Source of the DNA: Heloderma charlesbogerti
Taxonomy: Eukaryota; Chordata; Lepidosauria; Squamata; Helodermatidae
Assembly: GCA_026122225.1 (NCBI GenBank)
Contig: JANEZZ010001959.1
Location: 1,001,501 to 1,065,500 of the forward strand
DNA length: 64,000 nt
Direction: 5' to 3'
Shown here: positions 1 through 9,935 of the stretch, piece after piece
How the letters are laid out: every line of letters begins with the position of its first letter
How positions within the stretch are numbered: position 1 is the first letter of the stretch
The notes under the pieces: model-generated
What the model was told of the DNA's origin: nothing
Databases searched by the model: none
The model's input: only the letters and a program-made list of their open reading frames with translations
Program-made: the position numbers and the translations under genes

Positions 1-65
1 TAAAAATGAACGGATAGAAAGTTTAAGTGGAAATGAAATGGGAACGTGTGCTTTTATTCAAAGGG

Positions 66-160
66 CATTTAGGCTGCAATCCTATGCAGACTTACCTGAG
101 AGTAAGTCCTGCTGAACTCAGTGGGACTTCCATCAGAGTAGATATCCATAGTGCTGTGCT
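66..160. repeat. Diverged short interspersed repeat of the 'GCAATCCTATGCA' type
   Basis: The stretch starts near GGCTGCAATCCTATGCAGAC and continues with AGTAAGTCC and AGTGGGACTT, two blocks that are roughly complementary. The same wording recurs near 43190-43262 and 54203-54330. It resembles the palindromic MITE family seen better at 13697 and 57206 but is much more diverged. There is no coding potential. The family assignment is by visual similarity only. Confidence 0.5.
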
Positions 161-254
161 GTTACTTATTGATTACTTTTTAAAATTCCCACTCTTCCTA
201 CATGGAGCTCAATGTGGCATAATCTCTCTCCCGCCCCCCTCACTGTTTCTGTCT

Positions 255-394
255 TCTCCTCACAGGGGGTGATGAAGGAGGATAGACTAAGAAAGAGAGT
301 GATTGGCTCAAGGCCATCCGGTGAGCATTATCACTGAGAGCAGATTTAGACCATGTCTCCCTGGTTGTAATCCAGGATTCTAGCCACTACACTG
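255..394 (-). mobile_element. MIR-like tRNA-headed SINE fragment
   Basis: Read on the minus strand, the right edge gives a tRNA-like head (CAGTGTAGTGGCTAGAATCC), followed by a body with GGCCTTGAGCCAATCAC. The same head and body order appears at 1733-1958 and 17850-17985. The element is cut at its head by the hAT-like insertion that begins at 395. It is a retroposed SINE and not a functional tRNA gene, because it has no complete cloverleaf. Confidence 0.6.
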
Positions 395-1033
395 TAGGGT
401 TGGTGGAGAATTCTGAAACGGATCCCAGTGAGGCCGAATGCCAGCGCATTCGGCCCCCCGGAATCCATGGCGGAGTGAAGCCCACCCACCCCCACCCCGC
501 GAAACACGCGTGAAACGGAGCCTAAATGGCTGTGGCTCCGGCTCCGGCTCTGGCGGCGGCTCCGGCTGCTGCCGGGCTGCTGCGGCTGCAAATGGCAGCC
601 GTTGTAGCGGCCACCATTTGCATCCCTACGCCAGCCCGTGATAGCCTACGTATATATTTACGTAGCCCATCACGGCTAAAGTAGGGACACAAATGACATC
701 CCCTATGCCATTTGCGCCCCTGCTTTAGCCGTGATAGGCTACGTAAATATTTATGTAGCGTATCATGGGCTTGTGTAGGGACGCAAATGGCATCCCCTAC
801 GCAGGACGCCATTTGCGTCCGCAGCAGCCCAGCAGCGGCTGGAGGCCCCGCTGCGGGTTGGCCCGGCCGGCGGCTCCACAGCCTGGCTGCGGAGCGGAGC
901 CGGACAGGCAGGATTCCAGGGGGGAGGAACGGATCGCCTCCCCCCGTCGAGGATTCCGGGGGGAGGAACGGATCGCCTCCCCCCACCTGCGGAACCCGGA
1001 GGAGCCAGGTAAGCGAGGTTTTGTACACCCCTA
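395..1033. mobile_element. Palindromic non-autonomous hAT-like element, copy 1
   Basis: It begins TAGGGTTGG and ends CACCCCTA. The 8-bp flanks CTACACTG and CTATAGTG agree at 6 of 8 positions, as expected for a decayed hAT target duplication. The left end (R-type) carries a GCCGAATGCC/GGCATTCGGCC-like hairpin at about 430-460. Near 640-780 are hairpins of the form GTGATAGGCTACGTAAAT...ACGTAGCC. The right end (L-type) has two G-rich direct repeats (GGAGGAACGGATCGCCTCC at about 922 and 962) and an outward CAGGTAAG at 1006-1013. No transposase is encoded. It is the most diverged and least symmetrical of the five copies. The hAT assignment rests on TSD length and termini and not on any protein. 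Confidence 0.75.
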
Positions 1034-1361
1034 CTATAGTGAACTACACATAGCAGAACGTCTGTATTGGGGGAGGCAGGGAGCAGGGGGAGCCCTTTGA
1101 TTCTCCAAAAAGAGGCCCAACGGCCAGAAGTGTATAATTTCACACAAACCAATAACTTCATGGGTAGTGACTAGTGAGGCTCTGTAATACAGTCAGCAAT
1201 AAGGGGTTCATACTTATGGGGCACTTTTGTTGTCTACTTCTACAAATCTTAAGGTACCTGTGAGCATGCTGATACCTCCTTCTTGTTTCTCAGCAGCCCC
1301 ATTTTCTCTACATAGCTATTGTAACTCAGCCTCCGAGTTCACTATTTGTATATATGATGAT

Positions 1362-1471
1362 CTATGAACTTGAGCACACTCCGGGAGAGAGCGCAGGACA
1401 GGAAGGCCTGGCGTGCTACGGTCCACGGGGTCACGAAGAGTCGGACACGACTTAACGACTGAACAACAACA
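1362..1471 (+). mobile_element. Severely 5'-truncated BovB 3' end
   Basis: About 110 bp matching the end of the full-length BovB at 42480-42585: ATGAACTTGAGCACACTCC at the start, GGTCACGAAGAGTCGGACAC, then the ACAACAACA tail. It is flanked by a perfect 12-bp target duplication ATATATGATGAT (1350-1361 and 1472-1483), so it is a genuine target-primed insertion and not a deletion remnant. Confidence 0.92.
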
Positions 1472-1732
1472 ATATATGATGATTATTATGATTATATATG
1501 CACATGCCACATACATACACACACATACACCAGAATGGGAGAGGGTGGGAACTGGGGCTGAGAGATCATGGTTTGTCTAAGTAAGTTTTACTTACTCATT
1601 GAATGAGGAAGTTCCTGGCTTACAGTTCATACTATTAGCTAGTGATACTAGATTTCAGTAGAATATCTTTAGTAAAGAGTTTCAGAAATTTCCCAGATTC
1701 TGTCTTAGTTTTAGCAGTCAGTATTTTATTTA

Positions 1733-1958
1733 TTTATTTATTACATTTATATCCCACCTTTTTTCCTCCCGAGGAACCAAGGCGGCATACATAATCCTCC
1801 TCCTCCTTTCCATTTTAGCCTCACAACAACAACCCTGTGAGGTAAGTTGGGCTGAGAGTCTGTGACGGGCCCAAAGTCATCCAGTGAACTTCCATGGCCG
1901 AGTGGGGACTCCTGACTCCCAGTCCAACACTCTCACCACTACACTACGCTGGCTCTCT
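1733..1958 (-). mobile_element. MIR-like tRNA-headed SINE with LINE-like 3' tail
   Basis: On the minus strand the head at about 1958-1900 reads AGCGTAGTGTAGTGGTGAGA followed by a B-box-like region. The body includes CTGTGACGGGCCC in plus orientation, and the 3' end (1733-1800) is a TTTATTTA-rich tail with ATATCCCACC. The tail resembles the 3' ends of L2-type LINEs in this window, which fits mobilisation by an L2/CR1-type machinery. It is a non-coding RNA polymerase III type retroposon. The name 'MIR-like' is by resemblance. Confidence 0.7.
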
Positions 1959-2099
1959 GCGCTTATGTATGCATTTATGAAACCAATTATGTTGAGGAGG
2001 GATGGTTTTTCCATGGATTTCGTATGTTGTCCTTGGACCTTAAAAAAGAAGAAAGATTTATTAACACCTAAGTTAATTTTCAAGCTACATTTCAAGTGA

Positions 2100-5000
2100 T
2101 ATGCTGAATGTACCAATATAACTTGTAACATTTTAACACAAATGGCAGTAGATCTTTGACTATCTCATTAGGGTAAGCCATGAAGGTTCCTTTGCTCAAA
2201 GAAACGTCTAATAAATGCTGGACATGGAGACTGAAAACTTACCTTTTCCTGTAATTAAACACTTCCATCTCTCCACTTTCTGACACAGAACAAATTAAGT
2301 AGGCACCCAGAATAGGAAAGAGTCATTACTCTAAAAACAAGAGGTTATATTTCTCAAGTGTACAAACTGTTAATTAGAACGAGACAGCTAATTTAACCAA
2401 AGATGTGAGAAGCTTAAATTAAGAAAATTGAGTTGCAAATGGAATGGGAGTATTTGAAATGCTAGGAATGGTATTAAGGCAATGATAATGCTTACACGGT
2501 GCTTCTGGAGTCTGATCATTGAGATGTGCTAGAAATGCACTGTTTTGAATGACATGAAGTACAGCCAGAAGAAATGGAATCTGCTCATCTCCTTGTTATT
2601 CTTCATTCATTTGGAAGACAGAATGGCAAAACCTATTATAGTTCACAAATGAGTAAATTAAGGGGTTTATGTCAGCAGTGTACACAGGATGACTAATAGT
2701 ATCTGACTGTGTAGCGCCATTTTCTGATCAAGATACGAGAGTTGGTAACCAATTTAGATACAGCGCGCAGTATATCTGACATATTTTAAAGGAGTCAGAC
2801 ACAAATGCCAATGATCATTCATCACCAACAGGGTGATAATTGATCAAGTAAGGAGAGATTTATCAATATTTATTCAAATACACTGAGTCTGTTGACACCC
2901 GGCGATTTGTTTGTGAATTGCATGTCCTTTGCAAATCTATTTTAGAGCCTGACTAATGGAACCTGCAACAAAATGTTGCAGTTGGAGTGCTCCTGTTCAG
3001 GATTCCAGCCAGCTGATGATTTATTTATTTTTAAATTTATAGCCCACCTTTCTGCCAAACAGTGGCTCTCAAGGTAGCTATGCCCTCTTCCATGATACTC
3101 CATTCCATTCCTCCTCTCCCCAAGTTTTCCATTTTTCCCCTAGCAGTCACTTAATATTCTGTGCCCCTTAGCATGCTCAGTCTTCATTCATTGGGCTGAT
3201 TTTAATGTCTCTTCACCTCCAGACCTGCCTCGGATTATGTTTTCCCCTAAAGCCTTTCTGTAGTTCTGCAAATCTCGGACTTGCCCCAACTTACCCTGCT
3301 GTTACCTCCCTCTTGTGCATGTATGGACCCATTTTGGCAACATAAGGATCCACACTCAGAGAATGAGTTTGCTGTTGGTATATAGGGCACTGAACTTTAC
3401 AGTGCCAAGCTTCCAGCACTATTGAAAGAGGCTTTGTTGGAGAGAGGGGGAGCGGTGTCCTGAGGACCATGAAGGTGTTTTTTCCACCTAGTGCTGGCAT
3501 CATTGTACATGGGGAAAATAGAAAACTTTGCTCCGGTGGCCTCCTGAAGGAGTCTGCATTGGCTTTCACTATGATAGCTACAGAAGTGAACAAAAATGGT
3601 CTGCCTGAGTATTTTCTTCCATGCTGATTTATTTGAATAAAAAACAAATATTTTTTCCTTCCTCCATTGGTTGGCACTGGCAGCTTAACTGCTGGTAGTG
3701 ACGGGCAGCAGTGGGATCAGCACTGCAGCAGCACTCTGGTGCCACGCAGGTGAACTTAAGACATCGTTTTAATTTCCCACATTGCTAACATAGCTTTGCT
3801 CTAGGGCATTGTGCAAAATTAAAAACAAAGCTAGACCCTGCTGTCTGGTGGTGCTTGGAGTACCAGGCATCAGCAGTAGGTCCTGCTAGAGGGCCGGGGT
3901 CCCTGCAGCTGCCCGAGGATGCCAGGTGCTGACACCAGCCCAGGTGGGATGGGTTTAGCAGGAGAGATAGACTGCTTAACCTTTTTCTGTCCTCGCCAAG
4001 CTGCTTGGTAATGAAAAATGACTGGAGGGGAAGAGACTGAGCAACCTCCCCTGACCCTTCCTCCACTCAGACTCACAGCATGGCCAGACCTCCTCCCCCA
4101 CCTCCTCTTCTTTCTGCAAAGAGCCACAGAATGCCTTGTAATGTCTACTCTGGCCTTGGTGAAATGACAAGGTTTATTTTTTCCCCTAGAGGGAAAATTA
4201 TTATTCTGGTTTTTAAAATAGAAATTCCCTTGATGTTCAAGCCAGCCTGATGTATTGAGTATGGTAGTGAGGGGAGTGGTGTGATTTGTTCACCTGCTAC
4301 ATACTGCTTCACAGTGCTTAAAGCCACCTTGTTTTTATTATTGCTGATAATGATTTGGCAACACAGAGAGATTGCAGCCTCCACCTCTGTACCTATCACT
4401 GACAGTTGAGCAGTGTCAGCAAGGGAGGCAAAATTTCTGATATCTGATGATCGCAGCTCCAGAGCACTTCTCGTCATCACCAAGACACCAGCTGGGGTGA
4501 TAATCATTTTATATCTTACCCGCTTGCCTAGTTGCTCATGGTAGCAATTAATATGAGTGTCTAATATTTACAGGATTCTTACTGCCACATTGTGTGTTAC
4601 TGCACTAGCTGCTGTTCATTTCCTTCATAAATTATTTGATAACAGTCTTAGCTTTGCTAACCAGTAAAAAGGATCTTAATTACACAATACATTGAGCGCA
4701 AAGCTTCTTCTCGGTAGGCACCCGACAATGGAGACTGGTGATAAAAAGCATTAAGCCTTCATTGGTATTGTTTATATACATTTATAATAGCAGTTGTGGT
4801 CTTCGGTGATAGCAGAGGCAATAAATAAAAGCTATTAGGGCTGTTTTTTCATTATCCTATGATTTTATAGCCCTTGGTTTCTTAACTAGCCATGCATAAA
4901 ATTAACTGGTATCGTTCACAATTACGGGAAATAACTACTTTTAGTTCTTACAGCTAATATTTAGAGCTGTAAACTGATTTGCAAGATGTCAGTGGGCTTT

Positions 5001-5220
5001 AATACAATATTTCAGATTGTACTTCTTAGCTAATCATAGAATGAGCTAAAGCATTTGTGCAGTAGCTGGATAGAATGACAACTAACTTTGGCATATCTCC
5101 AAACAAGCTTGAGAAGCATCTGAAAAGCCTCCCCCCTCCCTCCCTGAATATGAATAAGTGGGATCACAATGCTTAGTATGATATTTAGATGAAATATCAG
5201 TATCTGTTTCTGGATTCTCT
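2100..5220. other. Repeat-poor AT-rich interval, no gene recognised
   Basis: Apart from a SINE-tail-like piece at about 3015-3070 (TTTATTTATTTTTAAATTTA then AGCCCACCTTTCTGCC), I recognise no repeat here. Short frames exist, the largest antisense at 3291-3677 with 128 codons, but they show no domain, no signal sequence and no matched splice structure. The stretches 2700-2960 and 4600-5000 are AT-rich and free of repeats, and could hold conserved non-coding sequence. That is only a possibility without an alignment. Confidence 0.5.
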
Positions 5221-5227
5221 TTCTCAC

Positions 5228-5420
5228 AACCATAGGGATGTAGGAACCGACCTTAAACCAGGTCAGACAACTGGCCAATCTTGCCCAGTACTACGTACTC
5301 TGATAGGGTCTCATCCAGAGGCTTTTTCCATCACCTGCTACCTGGTCCTTCTAATTGGAGATGCCAGGGATTGGACCTGGGACCTGCATGCAAAGCAGGG
5401 GCTCTACTATTGAGCTTTTT
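5228..5420 (-). mobile_element. tRNA-derived SINE (type 2), antisense
   Basis: Reading the minus strand from 5420 gives a tRNA-like head with GCTCAATAGTAGAGC (A-box region), TTTGCATGCAGGTCCCAGG and CCAATCCCTGGCATCTCCA. The body and the tail CTGACCTGGTTTAAGG...TTCCTACAT follow. The second copy at 57770-57978 has the same head, body and tail order. The B-box region is degenerate and there is no acceptor stem, so this is a retroposon and not a tRNA gene. Confidence 0.8.
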
Positions 5421-5549
5421 CTTTTTTTTTTACATGGCATTACATTTATGGCTTACTACGAGCAATGTGGTGTAGGAAAAACACAAGCCCTTGCTTATCT
5501 GTGTGCCTGTGGTTGCAGGACAATCATCAGTTACAGGAAACCAATTAAT

Positions 5550-5830
5550 TATTTTCTTATTATTTATTTACGTAATGTATAAATATAAAAATATTCGACC
5601 TTTCCCATCATAAGATACCTCAAAGCAGTTTACGGTAAAACAAATTGACATATAAACTAATTTCATAACTTACAATAACACATACATAAAACAACTTTAT
5701 AAGAATGATGGTGTAATTTTTAAACCCCTTATTTTCAAGGGGAGGGGGAAGGAACAAGATATTCTGTGTTCCAATTGTATTTATATATTATTTATAGTCA
5801 TAACAAATAAATAAATTTTGGGATGCCGCC
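5550..5830 (-). repeat. LINE 3'-end-like AT-rich fragment (probable old L2)
   Basis: TTATTATTTATTTACG at the left edge is followed by text like CCTCAAAGCAGTTTACGGT and AAAACAAATTGACATATAAA. This is the arrangement seen at the antisense L2 3' ends at 7408 and 29212, but without a readable ORF. Probably an ancient L2 or SINE tail. The clade is inferred. Confidence 0.4.
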
Positions 5831-6467
5831 ACTTAGAAAGTTCTGTTCCATGTCACAATAGCTTTTAGCTTGTGGCCCATGCATCTTTCATGCTTAGGAT
5901 TTCACTAGGAGTTTTCCTAAATGAAGTTTTTTAATGCACCACTTCTGCTTCCAGATTCTTTGCAGGATTAAGATCAGATGTTTACACAAAGGTTTTTTTC
6001 CCCCCTGTCTGTCCATATTTTTTGCTACATAACCTCTAGGTGGCCACAGTGGAACAAAGCAGAATAATACAACTACACTGGAGAGTTGCACTTTCTTTTG
6101 CAATTCCAAAAAATACTGTATCCCCCCCCCAAAAAAAAACATGAAAGTTGTTAGAGAGCACAGGAGGGAAACTGGCGGATGATGGTATTGTCTAAAGCAC
6201 CCATAAACAACAGTGAGTGAGGAATGGCAAGCACACAATAGAAGTCTCATCTAGAAAAGCCTTATATCATGACATTCCAAAGCACTGCTATGGGAGAATA
6301 TGTTCCGTTGCGTACAGTGGGCATGGTTGGGAATCTGTATGGGTATATTTTGGTGGCTGGCCTTCCTTTGGGGCAGAGAAGCTCCTGGTCCAAGCCTTTT
6401 AGGCCACTGCCTTCATGAAAATGGACATAAAGAAACACAGACAAGCAGAGATCTCAGGTGGACAATG
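5830..6467. other. Non-coding interval, no feature recognised
   Basis: It contains a C8/A9 homopolymer pair at about 6122-6140 and short chance frames. I see no repeat family or exon structure. Confidence 0.4.
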
Positions 6468-6745
6468 GCATGCACTGATCATAAGAACAAGGGTTTATTC
6501 AGTGACATTCTCAGCAGGATGAACTATAATTAGAAATGGGCAGTATTTCTATCCTGGCACAATTATATTGCTCTATTCAGAGGTTTTAGAGCTATTCATT
6601 CATTAGCTCAGCAGACTTATACTTAGGGCCCAATCTTATGCATGTTTAGACAGCTGGCTGAGGGATACTGGGAGCTGTAGGACTTTGTTCTGTGTAAACA
6701 TGCATAGGATTGTGGCCATAGTCTTAAAAGCACTCAAGTGCAAAA
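6468..6745 (+). repeat. Local duplication, copy A
   Basis: From GCATGCACTGATCATAAGAA onward, this segment is nearly colinear with 13529-13820 plus 17063-17100: the same TGACATTCTCAGCAGGATG, GGGCAGTATTTCTATCCTGG and TCATTAGCTCAGCAGACTTA blocks, the same embedded MITE, and the same flank (AGTCTTAAAAGCACTCAAG). Copy A lacks a stretch present in copy B (AATGCAAAATATAAT) and most of the MITE left arm. It is either an intrachromosomal duplication or two copies of a longer unnamed repeat. Confidence 0.8.
6626..6717. mobile_element. Palindromic MITE, partly deleted copy
   Basis: Termini GGGCCCAATCTTATGCATG and CATGCATAGGATTGTGGCC are inverted repeats. The right arm GGGAGCTGTAGGACTTTGTTC is present, but the matching left-arm stretch (AAGTCCTACAACTCCC in the 13697 copy) is missing. 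It lies inside the local duplication. The left flank is TTA and the right flank ATA. Confidence 0.7.
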
Positions 6746-7638
6746 TCCTTGGGACCCAGTTTTCCGGAATACATCCAAATCTTTTCAGGTATGCCATCCT
6801 GGCACTTAATTAATTGGCTAAATGATATTTATCCTTTTCAATAGGCATAATCCAGCAAAGCTTTGTCTAATGAAGACCTGTTGAAATCAATGGAATGGGA
6901 CTTAGATAGCTAAATTTAGTCATGAGTAATTTTTGCTGGATTAAGTAAAATATTGTAAAGGGCTTCATGAAAAGCTTTTACTTTTCAGGCATCTTGAACT
7001 CACCATCTCCCCTTTTCTATGGTTCAGTGGAATTGGTTAGCTTCTATTAAGAGTAATAAAGTGGGGCCTGGTAGCCTTGGCCCCTTTCTGTTTGCAATTC
7101 TGAAATAAAAGTAAAAATGATGAGAGAGAATGGACAACCATAGAATGTCAGATACAAGGTATAATGATGATGAATGAGTGTTTAAGCCCGGCCATACCGA
7201 AGTCAGAAAACTCAGTGAGAGGTCTCTAAATATGAAATAGTGTGATTAAACTTGTAATATTAATAACATTCCTAACAGTTCAATAATTCTCCTGGTGAGG
7301 GATATTTTTGAGAACGTTATGAGGACAACTAAATAAAAGTTCAGGGTTCTCAGTGAGGTACTTTGATGCTTATCATTGTGGTTGATAACTACTTTGGTGT
7401 TTGGGCCTATTTATTTATTTATTTATTTATTTATTTATTTCTATACTGCCCAATAGCCGAAGCTCTCTGGGCGGTTCACAAAAATTAAAACCAAACAACA
7501 CACAATAAAACAATTTAAAATATATAGAACATTAAAACCACAATATAACAATGCAACCACAATAAAACCTAGCAGCAGTGCAGGAGTTTAAAATACAAAT
7601 TTAAAACAGCAAAGCTAAAAATTTAGAAAGCTAAAATG

Positions 7639-8720
7639 CTAAAATGCCTGGGAAAATAAAAAGGTCTTCACCTGGCACCGAAAGCAATACAACGTAGGTG
7701 CCAGGTGAACCTCACTAGGGAGCTCATTCCAGAGCCGGGGTGCCACAGCAGAAAAAGCCCTCCTCCTAGTAGCCACCCGCCTCACTTCCTTTGGCAGGGG
7801 CTCACGGAGAAGGGCCGCTGACGATGATCTTAAGGTCCGGACAGACACATATGGGAGGAAGCGATCCTTCAGGTAACCTGGCCCCAAGCTGTTAAGGGCT
7901 CTGAATGTTAACACCAGCACTTTGAATCGGGCCCAGAAATGGACTGGCAGCCAGTGCAGCTGGAAAAGTACTGGCGTAATATGAGCTCGTTGGCCAGTCC
8001 CTGTTAACAATCTTGCTGCCCTATTTTGGACCAGCTGAAGTTTCCGGACTGTTTTCAAAGGCAGCCCCACGTATAACGCATTGCAGTAATCCAAATGAGA
8101 AGTTATCAGAGCATGGATAACTGTAGCAAGGCTATCTCTGTCCAGATAAGGGCGTAGTTGGTATACCAGCCTAAGCTGATAAAAAGTGCTCCGTGCCACT
8201 GAGTTCACCTGTGCCTCAAGTGACAGTTCTGGATCCAAGAGCACCCCCAAACTATGAACCTGATCCTTTAGGGGGAGTGCAACCCCCTCCAGAACAGGTT
8301 GAATATCACCTAGCTGGGCAGACGAACCACCCACTAACAGTACCTCCGTCTTGTCTGGATTGAGTTTCAGTTTATTGGCCCTCATCCAGTCCATTACCGT
8401 GTCCAGGCACTGATTCATAACAGCCGCTGCCTCACCTGGTTTTGATGAGAAATAGAGGTAGAGCTGGGTGTCATCCGCATATTGATGGCACCTCAGCCCA
8501 CACCTCCGGATAACCTCCCCCAGCGGTTTCATGTAGATGTTAAACAGCATGGGGGATAAAATAGAGCCCTGTGGAACCCCATAGCACAATTGCCATGGCA
8601 CAGAGCAATAATCCCCCAGCACCACCTTCTGGAATCGGCCATCCAAGTAGGAGCGGAACCACTGTAGTGCAGTGCCTCCAACTACCAACCCAGACAACCT
8701 ATCCAGAAGGATACCATGGT
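7639..8720 (-). pseudogene. L2 reverse transcriptase, palm, thumb and C-terminal part
   Basis: An uninterrupted antisense frame of about 360 L2 codons begins right after the hAT insertion with the residues following motif A (HGILLDRLSGLV). It carries motif B GVPQGSILSPMLFNIYM, motif C YADDTQLY (the catalytic Asp pair is intact), and KLNPDKTEVLLVG. The thumb/C-terminal region HLDYCNALYVGLP...LQLVQNRAARLL follows and ends at FSQAF. In a complete L2 this copies the element RNA at a nicked target. It is inactive here because the N-terminal half is separated by foreign DNA and the 5' end is gone. The open length over this part suggests a fairly young insertion. Confidence 0.9.
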
Positions 8721-8726
8721 CGATGG

Positions 8727-9613
8727 TGGGGATGTACGAAAGTCCCTTACCTTTTACGAAAGTTGATTCGCGGTGGGGGGGAGGTGCCCCACCCCTCCCC
8801 CCCAAAATTCTGGCCGGGGGGAGGCACCCCGTCCCTCCCGCCGCAAATCTTGTCCTGCCGGGACTGCAAATGGTGGCAGCCGTAGCCGCTGCCGTTTGCG
8901 TCCCTGCAGTCAGCCATGACAGGCTACGTAAATGTTTACGTAGCCTATCACGGCTGAGTTAAAAAAAAACAAAAAACGCGCGTACGCAAATGGCGGTGCC
9001 CATAATGGCATTCCTTATTTTGGCACGTCTAGTCTACGTAAACTAGACGTAGACGCTATGCTATTTGCGTTCCTTATTTTGGCACGTCTAGTCTACGTAA
9101 ACATTTACGTAGACTATGGCAAAAATAAGGGGAACGTAAATAGCATAGCGTCTACGTCTAGTTTACGTAGACTAGATGTGCCAAAATAAGGAACGCAAAT
9201 GGTGGAGCCCATGGGCACCGCCATTTGCGTACATGCGGTTTGTTTGTTTTTTAACTTAGCCATGATAGGCTACGTAAACATTTACATAGCCTATCACAGT
9301 ATTTTTTAAACATCTAGCCGTGATAGACTACGTAAATCTTTACGTAGGCTATCACTTTTTTTGTTGTTTTTTTTAACTTGGAAATGGCGGCGTTGGCAGC
9401 CAGTCGGAAGACCGGCCGCCACAACCGCCACCGCCACACCGCCGCCGCACCGCCGCCGGAGCCGCCGCCACCACCAGGGACATTCGCACAAGGTAAGTCC
9501 CGTCCCGGGGGGGGCAGGGGAGTGGCAGACCGTTTCGCCACCGATTTCGGGGGGCCAAATGCGCTGGCATTCGGCCTCCCCGAGATTCGTGGTGAAATTC
9601 TCTGACATCCCTA
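8727..9613. mobile_element. Palindromic non-autonomous hAT-like element, copy 2
   Basis: 887 bp, starting TGGGGATGTACG and ending TGACATCCCTA, with a perfect 8-bp target duplication GTCGATGG (8719-8726, 9614-9621) inside the L2 RT gene. The L end has C/G-rich repeats (GGGGGGGAGG; CTGGCCGGGGGGAGGC). Nested hairpins span about 8905-9360: GGCTACGTAAATGTTTACG, GTCTACGTAAACTAGACGTA and the centre near 9060-9130. The R end has a hairpin GCCGCCACAACC.../CCGGTCTTCC-like and terminal arms around GATTTCGGGGGGCC/GGCCTCCCCGAGATTC. Outward splice-donor-like AGGTAAG occurs at both ends (complement at 8746-8752; 9491-9498). No transposase. Confidence 0.9.
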
Positions 9614-9935
9614 GTCGATGGTATCGAAAGCCACTGAGGGGTCCAGGAGAATCAACAGGGTCACACTCCCCCTGTCCCTCTCCCGGCAGAGGTCATCCCA
9701 CATGTTGACCAAAGCAGTTTCCGTTCCAAAATCAGGCCTGAAGCCCGATTGAAATGGATCTAGATAATCCGTTTCATTCAACAGTGCCTGGTGCTGTCCT
9801 ACAACTACCCGCTCAAACAGGAAGCCCAGGAAGGGGATGTTGGCCACTGCCCTATAATTGTTAACATCCTCTGGGTCCAGGCTAGGCTTTTTCAGGAGTG
9901 GTCTAATTACCGCCTCTTTTAAAGCGGCAGGCACC
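9611..9935 (-). pseudogene. L2 reverse transcriptase, finger region and motif A
   Basis: An antisense frame of 107 codons reading KEAVIRPLLKKPSLDPED, VNNYRAVANIPFLG, DYLDPFQSGFRP and ending LLDPSVAFDTID. This is the RT segment before and including motif A, whose aspartate is retained. The hAT-like copy 2 breaks the gene directly after FDTID and its continuation starts at about 8720. Upstream it is broken by hAT-like copy 3 at 9936. Confidence 0.88.

Noticed and set aside
630..780. CRISPR-like array of palindromic repeats
   Set aside because: The repeats are inverted hairpins within a DNA transposon. There are no regular unique spacers, and the context is eukaryotic.
765..1100. Overlapping GC-rich frames at copy 1 and in the other palindromic elements (for example 9361-9708, 30301-30693)
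   Set aside because: They are Arg/Pro/Gly-rich translations of hairpins and G-runs in several frames at once, with no conserved protein between copies, so they are not transposase genes.
3291..3677. 128-codon antisense frame that might be a host exon
   Set aside because: No recognisable domain, no frame-consistent splice sites that I could support, and no second exon. Treated as chance.
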